From: Anaerolineales bacterium
GTDB lineage: Bacteria > Chloroflexota > Anaerolineae > JAAEKA01
Assembly (NCBI GenBank): GCA_020634615.1
Contig: JACKBI010000008.1
Coordinates: 1 to 64,000, forward strand
DNA: 64,000 bases
Direction of reading: 5' to 3'
Part shown: positions 61,034-64,000 of the stretch, one piece after another
Layout of the letters: each line of letters begins with the position of its first letter
How positions within the stretch are numbered: the stretch's first letter is position 1
Program-made: the position numbers and the translations under genes
Notes under the pieces: model-generated
The model's database searches: none
The model's input: the letters and a program-made list of their open reading frames with translations, nothing else
Told to the model about the DNA's origin: nothing

Positions 61034-62323
61034 ATGACACCTATGCCTACCTCCGACTATCATAACCACGCCCGCTGGCCGCTGCCGCAGGGTGTGGTGG
61101 ATCTCTTCTACGAGGACGCTGCTGAGAAGCGCCATCTTGAGCACTCCTTGCGCAGGTTGTTCACCTCGTGGAGCTACGACGAACTCATTCCGCCGACCTT
61201 CGAGTATGCCGACACGCTGGCGTCCGAGGCCGGCACGCAGATCGCCGAGGAGATGTACCGCTTCACCGACCGTGATGGCCGCACCCTGGCGTTGCGTCCC
61301 GATCTGACCGTGCCCACGGCGCGCGTCGTCGGCACGCGACTCTACGACCAGCCCATGCCGCTGCGCCTCTTCTATGTCGGCCCGGTCTTTCGTTATGAAC
61401 GTCCGCAGGCCGGCCGTCAGCGCGAGTTTACCCAGGCCGGCATTGAGCTGGTCGGAGCCGGCACCCCGGCCGCCGACGCTGAAGCGCTGGCGCTGATTGT
61501 CGAAGCGTTGCGGCTGGCCGGCTTGCAGCAGTTCCAGATTGTTCTGGGTCAGATGGCCTTTTTTCGCGGCTTGCTGCAGGAGATCGAAGCTTCTGCGGAG
61601 CAAGTGGCGCAGTTGCAGAGCGCGATCGACCGTCAGAACCCGCAGGACCTGACAGCCGCGCTGGACGACATCGCTGCGGCCGGTGACGTTCGGAGGGCGC
61701 TCGCCAGCCTTCCTGATCTGCATGGCGGCATCGAGGTCGTTGACCGTGCCCGTGACGTCGCCATGAACGAAACCATGGCCAGCGCGCTGGAATGGCTTGC
61801 TGCGGTCTACCCGTGGCTGGAAGCATTCGGCGTCACGCAGTTGGTCTCGTTCGACCTGGGCGAAACGCGCGGCATGCAGTATTACACCGGCATCACGTTC
61901 AAGGGGTATACCGCAGGCCTGGGGTTTGCCATCTGTTCGGGCGGCCGGTACGACGATCTGGTGGGCCATTTTGGCCCGCAGCAACCGGCGGTCGGCTGCG
62001 CGCTGTGGCTCGATCGCATTCTGCTGGCCCGCCAGCGGCAGCAGGGTCGCAGCCAGCTTTCGCCCGCCTCGGTGCTGGTGGCTGCCGATGGCTGTCCTGC
62101 CCTGGCGGCCCTGATGTCAGCGTGGCGCAGTCGCGGACTGCGGGTCGAACTGGATCTCGCAGCGTCGTCGCCTGCTGCGTTGCGCGAACGTGCAGCGCAG
62201 CGCAGCATCGTGCGTATTGTGCGCTGTCTCGGTGGGGATTTGGTTGCTTTGGAAGCAGAAGGCGCAGTGCGTGAGTTGTCGCTGGACGCACTGGCGCGCG
62301 AGGCAGACCTATGGAGCGTCTAG
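61034..62323 (+). CDS. hisZ: ATP phosphoribosyltransferase regulatory subunit
   Basis: 429 residues, class II histidyl-tRNA-synthetase-like fold without tRNA charging. Motif 2-like region VFRYERPQAGRQREFTQAGI (about 117-136), LALRPDLTVPTARVV (about 82-96) and GLGFAICSGGRYDDLVG (about 294-310). It activates the short HisG for the first step of histidine synthesis. An alternative ATG lies 9 bases downstream; neither has a normal ribosome site, because a hairpin precedes it. It overlaps hisG by 13 bases. Confidence 0.9.
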   Translation: MTPMPTSDYHNHARWPLPQGVVDLFYEDAAEKRHLEHSLRRLFTSWSYDELIPPTFEYADTLASEAGTQIAEEMYRFTDRDGRTLALRPDLTVPTARVVGTRLYDQPMPLRLFYVGPVFRYERPQAGRQREFTQAGIELVGAGTPAADAEALALIVEALRLAGLQQFQIVLGQMAFFRGLLQEIEASAEQVAQLQSAIDRQNPQDLTAALDDIAAAGDVRRALASLPDLHGGIEVVDRARDVAMNETMASALEWLAAVYPWLEAFGVTQLVSFDLGETRGMQYYTGITFKGYTAGLGFAICSGGRYDDLVGHFGPQQPAVGCALWLDRILLARQRQQGRSQLSPASVLVAADGCPALAALMSAWRSRGLRVELDLAASSPAALRERAAQRSIVRIVRCLGGDLVALEAEGAVRELSLDALAREADLWSV

Positions 62324-62985
62324 ACCACGCGGGCGCTCAGCTTCAGGTCGAGGACGAGCTGGTCATTGCTCTGCCCAAGGGCCGTTTGTCTGATGATGCG
62401 CTGGCGCTGCTGGAGCAAGCCGGATACGGGTTGGCGGCGGGCAACGGTGACAGGCAACTGGTGTTGCGCTCGGTGGCCGAGCATGTGCGCTACGTGCTGG
62501 CCAAGCCTGCCGATGTGCCCGTCTATGTGGAATACGGGGCAGCGGATCTCGGTATCGCGGGGCTGGATGTGGTGCGCGAAACCCAGCGAGATGTGTTGGA
62601 GCCGCTGTTGCTGCCGTTCGGATATTGCCGGCTGTCGGTGGCCGCACCGGCTGCGCGCAGCGACCGCCCGCTGCGTCTGGAGCCGAACCCGCGCGTCGCC
62701 ACCAAGTTTCCTCGGCTGACCGAGGCGTTCTTCCGTCGTCGCGGTGTCAGCGCAGAGATCATCGAACTCAGCGGGTCGGTTGAACTGGCGCCGCTGGTCA
62801 ATCTGGCCGATCTGGTCGTCGATCTCGTGCAGTCGGGCGAGACGCTGCGCGCCAACGGGTTGGTCGAGATGCGCACAATTCTTGACAGCCAGGCCGTGTT
62901 GCTGGCCAACCGCGCCGCCTGGCGGCTGAAAGCTGATACCGTGGCGCGCTTCGTCGCGCGGCTGCGTCAAATCTTGGAGAGTTAA
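62311..62985 (+). CDS. hisG: ATP phosphoribosyltransferase, short form
   Basis: 224 residues, the short form that needs HisZ. VIALPKGRLSDDALALLEQA (about 18-37) opens the catalytic domain; YVEYGAADLGIAGLDVVRET (about 71-90), RVATKFPRLTEAFFRRRGV (about 129-147) and the PRPP-binding region LVNLADLVVDLVQSGETLRA (about 167-186) follow. It condenses ATP with PRPP. Its overlap with hisZ supports coupled translation of the two subunits. Confidence 0.93.
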   Translation: MERLDHAGAQLQVEDELVIALPKGRLSDDALALLEQAGYGLAAGNGDRQLVLRSVAEHVRYVLAKPADVPVYVEYGAADLGIAGLDVVRETQRDVLEPLLLPFGYCRLSVAAPAARSDRPLRLEPNPRVATKFPRLTEAFFRRRGVSAEIIELSGSVELAPLVNLADLVVDLVQSGETLRANGLVEMRTILDSQAVLLANRAAWRLKADTVARFVARLRQILES

Positions 62986-62986
62986 C

Positions 62987-63937
62987 ATGCCTCAGTACGA
63001 AGTACGTATCGCGCAGAACAGCGAGATCAAACCGGTGATGAATCTGCTGGTGAAGGAACGCAGTCGGTTTCCCAGTTTTGCGCGGCTGATGAACAGTCCG
63101 TGGCGGCGGATTCTTTACCAGAAGTGGGTGACGCCGCGCTATCTGCGCACTTCGGCCAACACCTTCGTCATGTTGCAGGATGGCGAGCTGGCAGGCTACG
63201 CCGTGGCAGAGCAGAGCGGCGATGCGTTTCATCTGGCCGATTTCGTCGTGACTGATGGTTACGACCGTCGGGCGCTGCTGGCGATCCTGTTTCGTAAAGT
63301 GGAGCAGTTGGCGATCGACAGAAGCTATCGCTACCTGCGCGCCTCGCCCTGGGAGGCTGACGATGAGACGATGGCAACCTTCGACGAGGCCGGGTTTCAT
63401 CTGCTCGACTATTATCTGTGGGCGTTTGGTGGCGTGATAACCGGCGTCGAGCCGCCCGCGGCTGTCAACCTTCGACCGCTCAACAACAGAGAGCACGGCG
63501 AACTGCGCACCAAGTTTCTTGTGATGGAACTGGACGCCTCAGACAATCCGGGCCGGGAGGTGATTGACGCGATCTTCCTGCGCCGCCGGCTGCCACCGTT
63601 CAAGGCCTACGCGATTGAACTGACCGGACCGGAGGGCGACACCGTGGACATCGGTTACCTGTCGCCGCGGCCCAACGAACGCGATGACGGTGTGCTGTCG
63701 CTGGTGATCAGTCTGGATCCTGCCTATTGGGGAAGCGAGCTCGAAACACAGACCATGGGCGGGTTCCTGAGCGAGGTGGGACAGGGCAACCCGCAGCCGG
63801 CGCGCATACTGGTCAGTACCAACGCGCACGCCGATCGCATCGAAGAAGCAATGGCCGGCTATGATCTGGTCCGCGAGATGGATATGCGACCGGTGCTTTA
63901 CAAAATCCTCGCCCCGGCTAATCCACCAGCGGAATAG
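62987..63937 (+). CDS. GNAT-like protein of unknown specificity
   Basis: 316 residues, starting one base after the hisG stop. The N-terminal part has a GNAT-like order: FVMLQDGELAGYAVAEQSGD (about 58-77), FHLADFVVTDGYDRRALLAI (about 79-98) and an FDEAGFHLLDYYLWAFG segment. The C-terminal half (VDIGYLSPRPNERDDGVLSL, about 221-240) may be a second, degenerate GNAT unit. No substrate can be assigned. Its 3' end overlaps the convergent histidine kinase gene by 20 bases. Confidence 0.65.
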   Translation: MPQYEVRIAQNSEIKPVMNLLVKERSRFPSFARLMNSPWRRILYQKWVTPRYLRTSANTFVMLQDGELAGYAVAEQSGDAFHLADFVVTDGYDRRALLAILFRKVEQLAIDRSYRYLRASPWEADDETMATFDEAGFHLLDYYLWAFGGVITGVEPPAAVNLRPLNNREHGELRTKFLVMELDASDNPGREVIDAIFLRRRLPPFKAYAIELTGPEGDTVDIGYLSPRPNERDDGVLSLVISLDPAYWGSELETQTMGGFLSEVGQGNPQPARILVSTNAHADRIEEAMAGYDLVREMDMRPVLYKILAPANPPAE

Positions 63938-64000
63938 CAAACGATACCGTGAACCCGTTGCCTTCGCCCGGGCTTTCCGCCCAGACGCGCCCGTGGTGGG
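63918..64000 (-). CDS. Sensor histidine kinase, C-terminal end (partial)
   Basis: Reading the minus strand from the window edge gives HHGRVWAESPGEGNGFTVSF followed by AIPLVD and a TAG at 63918-63920. The GRVWAES-(P)GEGNGFTVSFAIPL pattern is the end of the ATP-binding domain (G2 box and last strand) of histidine kinases. The rest lies outside the window. Confidence 0.85.
   Translation of the reverse strand, partial: HHGRVWAESPGEGNGFTVSFAIPLVD

Overview
The window is high-GC bacterial DNA from a chromosome or metagenome contig. It probably belongs to the phylum Chloroflexota, with the Caldilinea/Anaerolinea group the best guess. That rests on the DUF2298 (YYY) membrane protein next to an Agl23-type glycosyltransferase, the large MalT-like LAL regulator, and the general style of the genes. 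Taxonomy is an inference, because there is no rRNA in the window.

Layout. 1-7005: three membrane proteins of a lipid-linked-sugar or surface glycan type; the last is fused to an NHL beta-propeller. 7266-9037: a lipoprotein and a VapBC-type toxin-antitoxin pair. 9093-19217: MttB-family methyltransferase, PYROXD2-like oxidoreductase, the amino-sugar pair nagA plus SIS deaminase, a CYTH/CHAD protein, an orphan ParA, a small unknown protein and gpmI, closed by a strong terminator. 19302-23245: HicAB, an ILVBL/HACL2-like ThDP enzyme, an ICMT-family methyltransferase and a RelE-type pair. 24035-28852: LAL regulator followed by small membrane proteins. 29043-32270 (minus strand): PIG-L deacetylase, greA, lysS. 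32403-34892: secreted VIT/VWA protein. 34914-35768: a REP-associated tyrosine transposase (RAYT) flanked by five REP units. 35760-40424: aldehyde:ferredoxin oxidoreductase, surE, S10 carboxypeptidase.

40625-55352 (minus strand) is a molybdenum-hydroxylase region. It holds a four-gene enzyme (FAD, 2Fe-2S and a molybdopterin subunit split in two, in the order of nicotinate dehydrogenase), the maturation genes XdhC, MoxR/CoxD and CoxE, a second XdhC pair, CoxG, a cyclase, an FAH-family hydrolase, CaiB and a GntR/FCD regulator with a clear promoter and operator. The most likely job is oxidation of a heteroaromatic or similar compound followed by hydrolysis or CoA transfer. Between about 51.0 and 55.8 kb at least eleven frame breaks hit five genes, mostly at homopolymers, while the genes outside are intact. 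This is either poor local assembly or local decay.

56474-56569 is a clear selenocysteine tRNA (selC) with its own promoter. 56658-60923 is an uncommon amidoligase cluster: an unknown protein, a circularly permuted ATP-grasp protein and two tandem YbdK-type carboxylate-amine ligases, one of which has lost a conserved acidic segment. hisZ, hisG, a GNAT-like protein and the end of a histidine kinase close the window.

A striking feature is the number of short non-coding elements bounded by inverted repeats, from at least five unrelated families. In several families each end is itself a small palindrome, which is the layout of REPINs. Together with the RAYT gene this is the best candidate for an undescribed system here; the amidoligase cluster is second.
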